DNA of 20,279 bases from Chara braunii (taxonomy: Eukaryota > Streptophyta > Charophyceae > Charales > Characeae), in the NCBI GenBank assembly GCA_003427395.1, contig BFEA01000446.1, positions 35,088 to 55,366 on the forward strand. The letters are read 5' to 3'. Below, one piece after another: positions 1 through 7,985 of the stretch. The notes under the pieces were generated by a model, which did no database searches, had not been told where the DNA came from, and saw only the letters and a program-made list of their open reading frames with translations. The translations under genes were made by a program, and so were the position numbers. Position 1 is the first letter of the stretch. Each line of letters opens with the position of its first letter.

Positions 1-576
1 GGGAATAGGGGAAGAGAACATGAGAAAGGGGGGGACGAAAGAGGAAGCGAGTGCTGAGAATGGGGAGAGGATGGCGAGACATGTGTGAGATATGTTTAGG
101 GAAGATTTGAAGAAGCTGGTAGCCGACTATGCTAAGGGATTGCACTGGAAAAAAATTGAGGTTCGGAAGATTGAAAAGAATTGAAGGGAAATTATGAGAG
201 ATTAGTAGCGATTTAGGTCAGTCAGTGTGGGGGAATGGGAAAAGAAGAGGGGGAGAGGGTGGAGAGAGTGAGGCGGGGGAGGAGGAGACAGTGGGTGTTG
301 GGAGGAGGGGGGGGGGAGAGGAGGTGTGTATGGAATAGGGGAAGAGAAAGAGGAAGAGAAGATGAGAAAGGGGGGACGAAAAAAGGGGAAGCGAGTGCTG
401 AAAATGGTGAGAGGATGGCGAGAAGGGGCTCAACACTATGGATAGGAAGGATTTGAAGAGACTGGTAGCCGACTATGCTTAGGGATTCACTCGAAAAATT
501 GAGGTTCAGTAGATGGGATAAAATCGGAGGGAAATCATAAGAGATTAGTTGTGATTAATGTCATTCTGTGTGTGTT
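1..576. repeat. Imperfect purine-rich tandem duplication
   Basis: Two diverged copies of a G/A-rich unit lie head to tail, roughly 1-235 and 331-576. They share blocks such as GGAATAGGGGAAGAGAA (2 and 332), GGAAGCGAGTGCTGA and TAGCCGACTATGCT (119 and 465). The offset drifts from 330 to about 346 because of small indels. The copies are separated by a G-rich stretch (231-330). Short open frames occur on both strands but they are low in complexity and match no family I know, so I call no gene here. Confidence 0.7.
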
Positions 577-716
577 TTGTTTCTTGTTATCTTCTTTGCT
601 CCAGACCTACCCAGATTCGAATTTGAGTATCCGCTTTTCACGGACCGACTTGAACGTATTTGGAAACAATAGTATGATTACGCCCTCAGAATTGTAAAAA
701 GCTTCTTTGCATCTTT

Positions 717-718
717 TG

Positions 719-777
<59 letters not shown>

Positions 778-801
778 ATGTGTGTGTGTGTGTGTGTGTG
801 T
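717..801. repeat. (GT)n microsatellite
   Basis: About 42 GT dinucleotides, broken only by a C near 725 and a CA near 777. The flanks resemble each other: 553-602 and 819-866 both read roughly GATTA-TGTCA-TCTGTGTGTG followed by TTCTTG-TATCTTCT-TGCTC. The microsatellite therefore sits beside a diverged second copy of the end of the 1-576 repeat. Confidence 0.9.
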
Positions 802-906
802 TTGCTGGCCGGAAGTTGTGATTATGTCAGTCTGTGTGTGACTTCTTTCTTGCTATCTTCTATGCTCAATATCTACGTAGATTCGATTGTGAGAGGTAAC
901 GTTTTC

Positions 907-1028
907 AGGGCATACTCACACCAGCAAAATCTCAAATGCATCTGACCGCATTCACGGTCATGTGTGGCCGTTTCTGGCCGCGAATCCGTCCAAAATTATG
1001 CAAAACATTCGTGGAGTGAGTATGCTCT
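907..1028. mobile_element. MITE-like element, TIR GCATACTCAC family (copy 1)
   Basis: The left end AGGGCATACTCAC (907-919) is matched in inverse at the right by GTGAGTATGCTCT (1016-1028), with one mismatch. The element is about 120 bp and non-coding. Its interior block CATCTGACCGCATTCACGGTC resembles AATCTGACGGCAATCACGTC in the copy at 6572-6694, so they are one family. No convincing target duplication is visible, and the superfamily cannot be assigned. Confidence 0.6.
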
Positions 1029-1029
1029 C

Positions 1030-2379
1030 AGAATCATGAACAAATTCGTTGTAATTTGTGATTTCTTGTTGTGCTCAGTACCTTCCAGGTTTCCACAGCC
1101 CCCATGATTGTTTGCCAGGTCTGTCGCTTAGAACCCTAAACCCTCCCTAAAGCCTTCCTTTCTCCCTGTCCCTTGTGTATAAAGCAGAGTATCCGTTTCT
1201 GTCCGTTCATTCGCTGTCCCTTCCCAGCCCTGCCCCATTGCTCTCTTCTGCCCTGTGCCATTGTTTGGCTACTCCCTTCAGTCGTGACCTACCCGCCCCC
1301 GGCTCTCCCCGGCTCGCTTTGCTCTGACACTTTTGGCATCCATTTGACTCGTCATCTTCCCAGGTGTCCTTGAAGGCCCAGCGGGTGAGAGATCCTTTCC
1401 TTCACCCCTACCTCATTGTTTCCATGTTTTGGTTTGGCCAGAATAGAGTCCTTCGGGCGTTCCTTGTCGTTGATGTCCCTGCCAGCTCGTGGCGCTCACC
1501 TAGGCCCTGTTGGCTTGTGGCACTCTTGTGGAGGAGGGGGGGAGGGGAGAAGCTGGAACGGGAGGATGACGAAAGAGGGGGGAGTGGCCGCGCAGGGGAC
1601 AGAGAAGTGGGATAACGGTTTGAAGGACCAAGTGTGCTCGTCCTTCCTCCAGCTGTGCCATGTGATTTGTGAATTGTCCACTTCTGCGATTGCTCTCCTC
1701 GGTCCCAGCCATTCGTCCGCGAAGCAAGTCCTCGCTTCATCTGTCTCCTGTTACTTGACCTGTGGGGTGAGGACCGGGTTCTTTTCTAAGGTCTGTATTT
1801 GCTGCCTGAGGTGATCCCATGCGTCCTTGACTCTGGCTGTCAGATAGTGCGTTATGTGTTCTATGGCCTGTGGGAAGCTGGAAAAAAAAAAATGCGATGG
1901 CGGACACTATTGCCTTCTTTATTAAAGGTGGACTGCTAGATCACTTGGATTACGCGCGTCTCTGTGGTCGTCTACAGTCACACAGCGTAGAAAAGTAAAC
2001 GTAGACCTAGCTCAGCGGAGGTAGTGGGACATCGTCCCTAGACTCCTGCTCCCCAGAATGGAAAGGGGGGAGTGAAATTCGCAAAGAAATTGAAGCTTCC
2101 CGCCCAACGAAAGTGGCCAACAAAAACAACACCAAAATAATTTAAAATCATCCTATTAGCCGAACGAAACGACCCTACACGAAACTGAGGCCAAACAACG
2201 CTGGGCGTGGATCATCGATACGATATATGTGGGATGATATGTAATATTTGATCCATATATTAAGACCGTATAATCGCTACAAATGATAAAGGTATGTATT
2301 TCATTCTCCATTCGGCGGACGTGCTTTATTTATGCATCTTTCTACAACCTACTCATTAGAAATACAAAATGCCAGCATT
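1030..2379. other. No recognisable gene; unassigned sequence
   Basis: Several overlapping open frames of 60-130 codons occur on both strands between 1173 and 1814. None shows a domain, and they overlap each other, so I treat them as chance. An A-tract at 1880-1891 after GGAAGCTGG could be a retroposon tail. A telomere-like stretch AACCCTAAACCCTCCCTAAA is at about 1131-1150. From 2090 the sequence becomes AT-rich with no visible structure. Confidence 0.5.
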
Positions 2380-3359
2380 TCAATATGATGGCTGGACGCC
2401 AATTAAAAAACTGTTTGCACAGTTTCAATAAAAAAAGCTCAAAATATGAACATGAAAATCATGGCCCAGACATTTGATATAAAAGAAATGTTTTCTAGGA
2501 TCCCTCATGATGACGTACGTTGGGTTGTACGATGGATTTTCTCAGAAGCAAGGGGCAAAGGCAAGCATTGGGCTCGAGTTAAAACAAGAGGGAAAGAGGC
2601 TATGTTGGGGAAGTCCGCCGGAGAAGGCGGTTGGAAATCGGTTTGACTATACGACTTAGAGAACCTGGTCGACTTTACTTTAAACCACAGCTTCTTAAAA
2701 TCATGTGGTGAAATCCTGAAACAAAATAGGGGCATCCCTATGGGGGGCCAAGTCAGGCCCCCTCTCACCTGCTTGGTGTGCATGTTTGCTGAGAACCAGT
2801 TCCTAAGGAGCCTAGGAAAGGATGCCAAGATGTTGTTTGGAAAGCGGTACGTCGACGACCTGTTAGTACTCATCGGGTTCTTTAAAAGCTGGGAAGAGGA
2901 AGCTACCACTCGAATGCAAAGAATTAATACTTGCTATCATAAAGATCTGAGACTTGAAAGGACGGACAATGGATATAATATTGTGAAGTTCTTGGAGACA
3001 AAAATCATAGTGCTTGAAGAACCTGTGGAAATTATCTCCATGCATAAATTTAAAAATTCAGACAGCATCTGGAGGACCCCGAAAAAACTAAGTATAGGAT
3101 TACGAGACTCTTCTCATCCTTTGAGCCCAAAAAACAGAAGATCGCGACACTAATGGGAACCATATATCGAATTAACGCGAACACAAGCTGTGAGGCTCTG
3201 TTTCCCCTCACCATTATCACCTTTCACCGAGAGCAGAAGGGCGCGGGGGTTCCTAGCCTGTTGAAGTTTTCCGCCTTAAAAAAGGTGGCTGAAAAACTTG
3301 GGGGATGTTGGCCTCAGATGGTACAAAATATCGCCAAGTTCTACGGAGGATGGGTCTGA
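2380..3359 (+). pseudogene. Penelope-like element reverse transcriptase, broken copy 1
   Basis: This encodes the RT palm and thumb of a Penelope-like retroelement, which would copy element RNA into DNA. The reading frame (frame of 2446) shows FDIKEMFSRIPHD (motif with the first catalytic Asp, about 2473), GIPMG at 2731-2745, the catalytic YVDD at 2848-2859 and FLETKI at 2989-3006. A single TGA at 2644-2646 interrupts it. The second PLE in this window has Arg at the matching place, so a CGA-to-TGA change is likely. The frame shifts near 3069-3078, where the loss of one G in CTGGAGGAC would separate SIW from EDPEK. The thumb then continues to a stop at 3357-3359. No GIY-YIG domain follows. This fits a PLE type whose nuclease is N-terminal. 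The 5' part is missing or unrecognisable. Confidence 0.85.
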
Positions 3360-3975
3360 TTCGGCATCACCACTCCTGTTAAATTTATCTTATTTTATTT
3401 ATTTATTTTAAATGCACTATAATGTCACCATACTAGGTACCGCCTGCGTTGAAACCACCAGAAACGTACGTATGTTTGTTCACTGAATCCGGCGGATAAT
3501 GTCGGCACCGTGCTGTCGCGAGAGGACCTGCGCATCCAGATATCGACCGGAGAGAGACGTGGAAGCATGAGGACAAATGGGACTGGACTTACTGAGTACC
3601 GACAACCATCAGACTCGTATATGTGTTCTCTCAACGTGTTTCTGGATTCATCGAATTGGTGGAATACCAGCTACGAGGTGCAAAACACGGCGCGTGTGGA
3701 TTGTCTTTTTTAAGATCTCGAGGATCCGAGAAGGTGGTCTGCTCACCCAGGGATATCGGCACTTAATAGAACCTATTTCCTTTTAAGTATTTTTTCTACG
3801 GTTGTGCTTTTTTACAAGTTCTTTTGGTTTTTCAGATAGGACACTGTCCAGGGACCTGGGACTTTCGAGCGCCAGCCCCGGTGGGACAGAGTCGAAGGGA
3901 CTTTTTCGGGTATTTTAAAGGAAGTGAGCGTTCACTCACACACAGACTAACCTAAAGACGAAGTCAGTATACTGA
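3360..3975. other. Unassigned sequence between two retroelement remnants
   Basis: An AT-rich stretch (3380-3420) follows the RT stop. It may be the 3' end of the PLE, but I see no clear tail or target duplication. Small open frames between 3425 and 3786 overlap on both strands and show no domain. A pyrimidine-rich run ending in CAG near 3835 resembles a 3' splice site, but nothing downstream supports an exon. Confidence 0.4.
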
Positions 3976-4905
3976 ATGCTCAGACCTAAACACAGACTGC
4001 GGGATATAGTAGAAGACAGATGGTACCGCCATCTCAACATAGACCGTGGCCTGCTAAAACCCATAAGGTGGTTTGGAGACTATGGAAAGAGGCCGGCAAA
4101 AATTTCCGCCCTACAGTCGCAAATTGCACACTGGTGTCTACCAACCAACGATTGGCTAATAGATCACACCCACTTGGAGCAACAGGGGCGGGCACTGCCA
4201 TGGTGCCATAGATGCATCTAGTGCTACCCTGGAAAAAAACGCACCGAGACGATAGAGCACATCTTCCTTCAGTGCCCTGCGGCTGTACTACTGTGAAGGT
4301 GGTGGGACAGGATTTGGCGGCACATGGTACCAGGCTCATCATGGCCATGGGACTGGAGGGCCATACTTCTGGGACATTATCCCCAGATTCAAAGAAACTC
4401 ATTCGAAGAGAACATGTTCCGTTCCGCCTGGGTAGACGTGCCATCCTGTGGGTTATATGGTGGAGAAGGTGTATCCTGGAAATAGAGGGAGGAAGGGTGG
4501 AAGATGGGGAGGTCACGGGGCAATTTACGGTTGTTGGTTCAGCACGAGATTACGGCCCAGTGGGGGGCGACTAAGGAAGAGATGAGCCAAGTGCACACTA
4601 GAAGGAATATCAATAGGATTCTCTCGCAGTTTGGCATGGACTGGTTGGGCGGGAAGGGGGAGGGATGGGTGGCAAGGGTAAGTTGGGCAGGAGATGGGCA
4701 GGAAGATCATCAGGAGGGGGGACCGCAAGGGGGACAACAGACAGGAATTATAAGGGATTATCAGCTGCATTTTCACGAATGGACAAAGGTTGACCCTAGT
4801 GACCCGTTGCGCCCAGCCCAGGAATTCGCAGATCCCTTCCCCCCTCACCCTTTGTCCCTGGTGGAAGCAGCGCCATTTGCCACAGTCTGCAGTGATCTAC
4901 AGTGA
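3976..4905 (+). pseudogene. LINE ORF2 C-terminal region with zf-RVT-like motif, decayed
   Basis: This is the end of a non-LTR retrotransposon polyprotein, downstream of its RT. In one frame from 3976 it reads a region resembling the FWRLL-x-LPTNDWL segment common before zf-RVT domains (here IAHWCLPTNDWL). Next comes WCHRC, then ETIEHIFLQCP followed by a Trp-rich stretch (RWWDRIWRHM). Cys-x2-Cys followed by His and Cys is the usual RT zinc-binding layout in plant LINEs. Lesions are TAG at 4219-4221 and TGA at 4294-4296, which falls where a Trp is expected. Frameshifts near 4430 and 4510 follow. The last readable part continues in the first frame to a stop at 4903-4905. The RT and endonuclease domains are not in the window, so the copy is 5'-truncated or rearranged. 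It runs directly into the tail at 4906-5327. Confidence 0.75.
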
Positions 4906-5327
4906 TCTACAGTGAATCTGAGCATCTCCCAGAAATCTGAAGCTCTTTTGACGAAGATGCAGCAATTAGGACCAGGCGAGTAAATGGAAGGAGGTCTCCA
5001 TTGGTGGCCCCCAGTGGCTCCTTCCATTTTCCTGAGTCTGGCAGTAGGACAGAGGAAGGGCTGGATGCTGGCCCTGGTTTCCAGCAACAGGGTCCTTCCC
5101 GGGCTGTCGCATAATCTTGTTTTTCCGAATCTCCTCTTTTGTGGACCTATGTTCTTCTAATGCAGAGATGTATCAATGGGACGCTGGACCCGGTTTCCAG
5201 CAGGTGTTGCTCCCCACCAATAGATGGAGCCTCCCCGATGGTGCGCGTGGTGTCTGCTCTTATCGGCACCCCTAGCAGCTGCTCGGGTTGTCTTTATCAA
5301 CAAAAAACAAAAAACAAAAAAAAAAAA
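4906..5327 (+). mobile_element. LINE 3' UTR and A-rich tail (tail A, copy A1)
   Basis: About 420 bp of non-coding sequence follows the LINE ORF2 stop and ends in an A-rich tail, (CAAAAAA)n then A12, at 5298-5327. It holds the stem-loop GCTGGA/CCCGGTT/TCCAGC at 5183-5201 and a second hairpin GCTCC...GGAGC at 5209-5230. A shorter relative, GCTGG/CCCTGGTTT/CCAGC, lies at 5067-5085. The same two-hairpin module ends four other insertions in the window. This suggests it is the 3' recognition tail of this LINE family, borrowed by non-autonomous elements. A triplicated GTGATCTACA-like motif sits at 4892-4916. Confidence 0.7.
5183..5230 (+). promoter_or_regulatory. Tail-A double stem-loop, copy A1
   Basis: The first hairpin has a perfect 6-bp stem and a 7-nt loop CCCGGTT. 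The second pairs GCTCC (5209-5213) with GGAGC (5226-5230) around CCACCAATAGAT. Compared across copies, the stem bases change in pairs while the loop stays nearly constant. That is what selection on RNA fold would produce. The role, recognition by a LINE reverse transcriptase, is inference by analogy with stringent-type LINEs. Confidence 0.65.
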
Positions 5328-5850
5328 GGATCAAAACTTTCACTAATTGGCAAGGTATCCTATATTCTGGCTCGGTTCCAGGAAGCACACCACCAGGATC
5401 TTACCTTGGGTCGCAAAGACAAAGGGCAGAACTTCTGGCACTTCATAGGTGGACAGGTTATGGTGCTCGGAGATCCTGTGCAGGTGACATTTTGGCCATC
5501 ATCACGGAATCAGACGCATCTCGAGATGGAGAACAGATTGAGGATCCAAGGGCTACAGGACTACTCCCTCGTACACACCTAAGCAAGTCAAGAAGAATGC
5601 CGTGTACGTTTGCAAAAAGCCAGGTACATTGTTGTCATTGTCTGCTGAAGCCCGTGCTTGCTGAAACCCCACCACTAACACCCTCACCATAACCCTCCCC
5701 AGCTCCCGACCCCCAACCCCAAACCCCCCCAGCCCCCTGATCGAAACTTCTCTGTTCAAAGTTTTCTTTGCGGAGCGCAGTCCAACCATGTTTTCAAAAA
5801 AAATAAAATAAAAAAATTCACCCACTTTTGGGCCCAACCAGAATTCCGGT
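5328..5850. other. Unassigned sequence with C-rich stretch
   Basis: Two overlapping plus-strand frames reach to 5582 and 5692, but their starts lie inside the LINE tail and they match no family I recognise. 5670-5740 is strongly C-rich (runs of ACCCC and CCCAACCCC). It is followed by an A-rich run at 5796-5817 that could be another retroposon tail. Confidence 0.4.
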
Positions 5851-5859
5851 TGGACCACC

Positions 5860-6100
5860 GGGCCGGTTGGATCTGGCCCATTGCCTGCACAGTCCTGGTC
5901 TAGACAATCTTCTAGCCTTTTTTTGGTTTTCGCACATACTGGTTGACCATCTTAGTTGTAGGCCTGCAGAGGCTCTTGGCTACAGGGTAGGGGCTTCACC
6001 TCACAGAGAAGGATTGGAGACCTTGCAGCCCCTGAATCTGGAATTCTTTTCACCTTGTTCATATTGCCTTGGGCAGTGGGCCCTAAAAAAAAAAAAAAAA
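5860..6100 (+). mobile_element. A-tailed retroposon end with terminal hairpin
   Basis: The sequence ends GGGC-AGTGG-GCCC (6071-6083) followed by T and A16 (6085-6100). The same terminal hairpin just before poly(A) is seen in tail B copies at 15697-15709 and 20186-20196. The upstream limit is uncertain. The interior (5880-6060) has a small plus-strand frame without recognisable domains. I infer a short non-autonomous retroposon. Confidence 0.5.
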
Positions 6101-6121
6101 GGTTAGAATTGGAGTTATCCA

Positions 6122-6288
6122 GGGGGGAGGTCCCACTAGCGAAGTGGGTTGGATTGAACTCCTGAATGTGGACGTGTTTGTGGAGAGGTGCAAAAAAGAG
6201 AGATTGAACTTCTTTTCTGCATGGCCGCTTAAAACGTGTCCAGATTCAGGGCTTCATCCAATCCGTTTGGCTAGTGGGACCTCGGCCC
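6122..6288. mobile_element. MITE with long terminal inverted repeats (GAGGTCCCACTAGC family)
   Basis: The left arm, starting around AGGTCCCACTAGC (6128-6140), is inverted at the right as GCTAGTGGGACCT (6270-6282). The arms extend inward about 50 bp with mismatches: GGATTGAACTCCTGAATGTGGACGTGTTT on the left (6151-6179, given here only as a span) pairs with the right arm containing AAAACGTGTCCAGATTCAGG. Total length is about 167 bp, with no coding capacity. The target duplication is not clear. Confidence 0.65.
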
Positions 6289-6330
6289 AGATGTGGTGAA
6301 CATAATAGGGGACCATTACTTCTCTTCTCC

Positions 6331-6349
6331 TTTTTTTTTTTTTTTTCTT

Positions 6350-6380
<31 letters not shown>

Positions 6381-6408
6381 GGGGGGGGGGGGGGAGGGGG
6401 AGGGGGGG
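6331..6408. repeat. Poly(T) tract joined to poly(G) tract
   Basis: T29 with one C (6331-6359) passes directly into a run of about 46 G interrupted by single T and A bases (6360-6408). On the minus strand this reads poly(C) then poly(A). A shorter C-run followed by A-run also precedes the A4 tail at 17749-17783. Confidence 0.95.
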
Positions 6409-6571
6409 ATGGTCCATTTACATCTAATGAATGGTCAATTATTCATATAGCCTTCTTTATGAGGCCTGCAGGTGAGCTTCCAGATCCTCATTCCCTTTTT
6501 TTTTTGGTTTTTTGGATTAACATCTGTAGCAAATTCCTTGGTAGAACTTTCTTGGTTCTGACAGACTGAGG

Positions 6572-6694
6572 GCATACTCACACTATTTGGCTGCAATTAA
6601 GGTGACATCCAGATGGTCCTGAAAGTGAGACCCAGATGAATCTGACGGCAATCACGTCCAGAGCTTAGTACCCAAAGTCCTAGTGTGAGTATGC
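6572..6694. mobile_element. MITE-like element, TIR GCATACTCACACTA (copy 2)
   Basis: Perfect 14-bp terminal inverted repeats: GCATACTCACACTA at 6572-6585 and TAGTGTGAGTATGC at 6681-6694. The element is 123 bp and non-coding. It is related to the copy at 907-1028 by its ends and by an internal block. No target duplication is evident. Confidence 0.75.
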
Positions 6695-6983
6695 ACAAGG
6701 GCTTTTCCAAAAAATACTAAAATAAAATAAAATAAAAAAGGTATGCCCTGAGTAGCCAAGGATGGATGGCATTTTTTTTTATTTATTTTTTTTTTGATGG
6801 CATATTTAGAAGATTTAGGTGAAGGTTAACCCACCACTATCTCGGCGAGGCGTTTTTCTCCAAGGTGGAAAAGAACTGCGCGCCAAGCTTTGCCCAAGCG
6901 CCGCGCTGGCGCTTTTCTGCTGACCTGGTCCGTGGACCCCACGAGGCAACAGCCCACTCATAAAGAGGGTCGCATTAAGCGCG

Positions 6984-7076
6984 GTGGATCTGGATGTGTT
7001 TCCTGCAGACATGCAGAAAAGCAGATCACTGGTGACTTTCTGCATCTGTCTTCAAACATGTCCAGATTCAGAAGGT
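6984..7076. repeat. Hairpin / foldback element related to the 6122-6288 MITE
   Basis: The left arm GATCTGGATGTGTTT...AGACATGCAGAAA (6985-7020) pairs with the right arm TTTCTGCATCTGTC...AAACATGTCCAGATTC (7039-7075) around a loop of about 18 nt. Its outer motif TGAATCTGGACATGTTT matches the inner end of the MITE at 6122-6288, as does the adjacent GCATG...AGAAA. They look like one family, with this copy reduced to the hairpin. Confidence 0.6.
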
Positions 7077-7291
7077 AAATTCAATTATCCTCTTTGGTAG
7101 TGGAGTGCAGTACCACTTGCCTTGATTCTTCAATCACATGGTCTCTTTTTTTCTTTTTTTTTCTTTGGAACAGCCCTTCTGCAAGCCCTCTATTCCAGTG
7201 GTGGTGAGAGAACCATGGTCATTTATATTAGGGTGACTGCTATCCGTCTAGTATCCCATCTCTACAACAACCTGTGATTTAAAAAAAACGA

Positions 7292-7332
7292 AAACACACA
7301 CACACACTCACACACACACACACACACACAAA
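7292..7332. repeat. (CA)n microsatellite
   Basis: About 20 CA repeats with one CT interruption near 7308. It generates spurious Val-Cys open frames on the minus strand, which I do not annotate. Confidence 0.9.
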
Positions 7333-7470
7333 AGAGATCCAACTGACACCACTCCCCAAACGCCAACATCTTACCTTTTTTTTTTTCTTTTTTTTTTTTG
7401 TCCGGAAAACTTCGAGTAGGGGTGTCACTCGAGGGAGAGATAGGAGCATCTTCCTCAAGTGGGCCCCAGG

Positions 7471-7590
7471 TTTTTTTTTTTTTTTTTCCCATTTAATGCA
7501 AACATTCATTTCATTTCATTTCAAAACGACACGTATCCACGAGGCCGGGGATCCTCACAATTCCACCCGGTGTTATCCTGGCAGCATCAG
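7471..7590 (-). mobile_element. Retroposon 3' end resembling tail B (divergent)
   Basis: On the minus strand the sequence reads CACCGGGTGGAATTGTGAGG, ATCCCCGGCCTC, a TGAAA(TGAAA)n stretch, GCATTAAATGGG and then a poly(A) run (7487-7471). The CCGGG...TGTGAGGA...CCCCGGCCTC core is shared with the tail-B copies at 20121-20150, 15655-15685 and 11258-11230, but the rest differs. It is probably the end of a related LINE or SINE. The upstream limit is not visible. Confidence 0.5.
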
Positions 7591-7718
7591 CCGGTTTAGC
7601 TTATGATTCCCCCTACTTAGCAAACCCTCTTGCCATTATGAACCTACTATTTAGCCCCAGTTTTTTGCATGTATCCGGAAAGCATTTATTTATTATTTAT
7701 TTATGTAATATATTAATC

Positions 7719-7755
7719 CTGATGAGTCGGTGAAACTCCTACGAAACAGTTTGTC
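7719..7755 (+). ncRNA. Hammerhead-ribozyme-like motif lacking stem I
   Basis: CTGATGAG (7719-7726) is the canonical core. GTCGG...CCTAC forms stem II with one mismatch and the required G10.1-C11.1 pair. GAAA (7743-7746) and a 3-bp stem III (ACA-GTT-TGT) then lead to C at 7755, the expected cleavage base. The two strands that should form stem I (TTAATC before, ACAGCC after) do not pair. It is therefore either a degenerate ribozyme or a chance likeness. Penelope-like elements are known to carry hammerheads in their terminal repeats, which makes a relic plausible. Confidence 0.4.
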
Positions 7756-7985
7756 ACAGCCCCTCGTTTGTTGTCCTCTTCTCTCTCTCTGCCTACGGTT
7801 TACCGGGCAGTTCTATTTGTGACGATATATATATACATGAAAAATATATTTATTTATATATATATGTAATGCTAAGTCGTTTAATATATATATATATATA
7901 ATTATACACAGCCCCTCGTTTGTTGTCCTCTTCTCCCTCTCTGCCTACGGTTTACCGGGCAGTTCTATTTGACGATATATATATA
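7755..7985. repeat. Direct duplication next to the hammerhead-like motif
   Basis: An approximately 78-bp block occurs at 7755-7834 and again at 7907-7985. It contains CACAGCCCCTCGTTTGTTGT and a hairpin CTGCC...GGCAG, and it ends in GACGATATATATA. The copies differ by small indels and are separated by (TA)-rich sequence. The unit period is 152 bp. Each copy starts exactly at the base following the putative ribozyme cleavage site. Confidence 0.8.

Noticed and set aside
718-945. Open frame across the GT microsatellite
   Set aside because: The protein is mostly alternating Cys and Val from the dinucleotide repeat.
1131-1150. Telomere-like AACCCTAAACCCTCCCTAAA
   Set aside because: Fewer than three units of the plant-type repeat and imperfect; too short to call an interstitial telomere.
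1408-1814. Overlapping frames of up to 132 codons on both strands
   Set aside because: They overlap in several frames, lack domains and have no codon or context support.
2644-2646. In-frame TGA in the PLE RT as a possible selenocysteine codon
   Set aside because: Some Naiad PLEs encode selenoproteins, but here the second copy in the window has Arg at the aligned position, and the residue lies between LGKS and LVDF rather than at a Cys. A CGA-to-TGA mutation explains it.
3815-3836. Polypyrimidine run ending in CAG as a 3' splice site
   Set aside because: No exon-like coding sequence follows and the surrounding region is retroelement debris.
5139-5692. Plus-strand frames running through the LINE tail into downstream sequence
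   Set aside because: Their starts lie inside the non-coding tail, and the Lys/Asn run comes from the A-rich tract.
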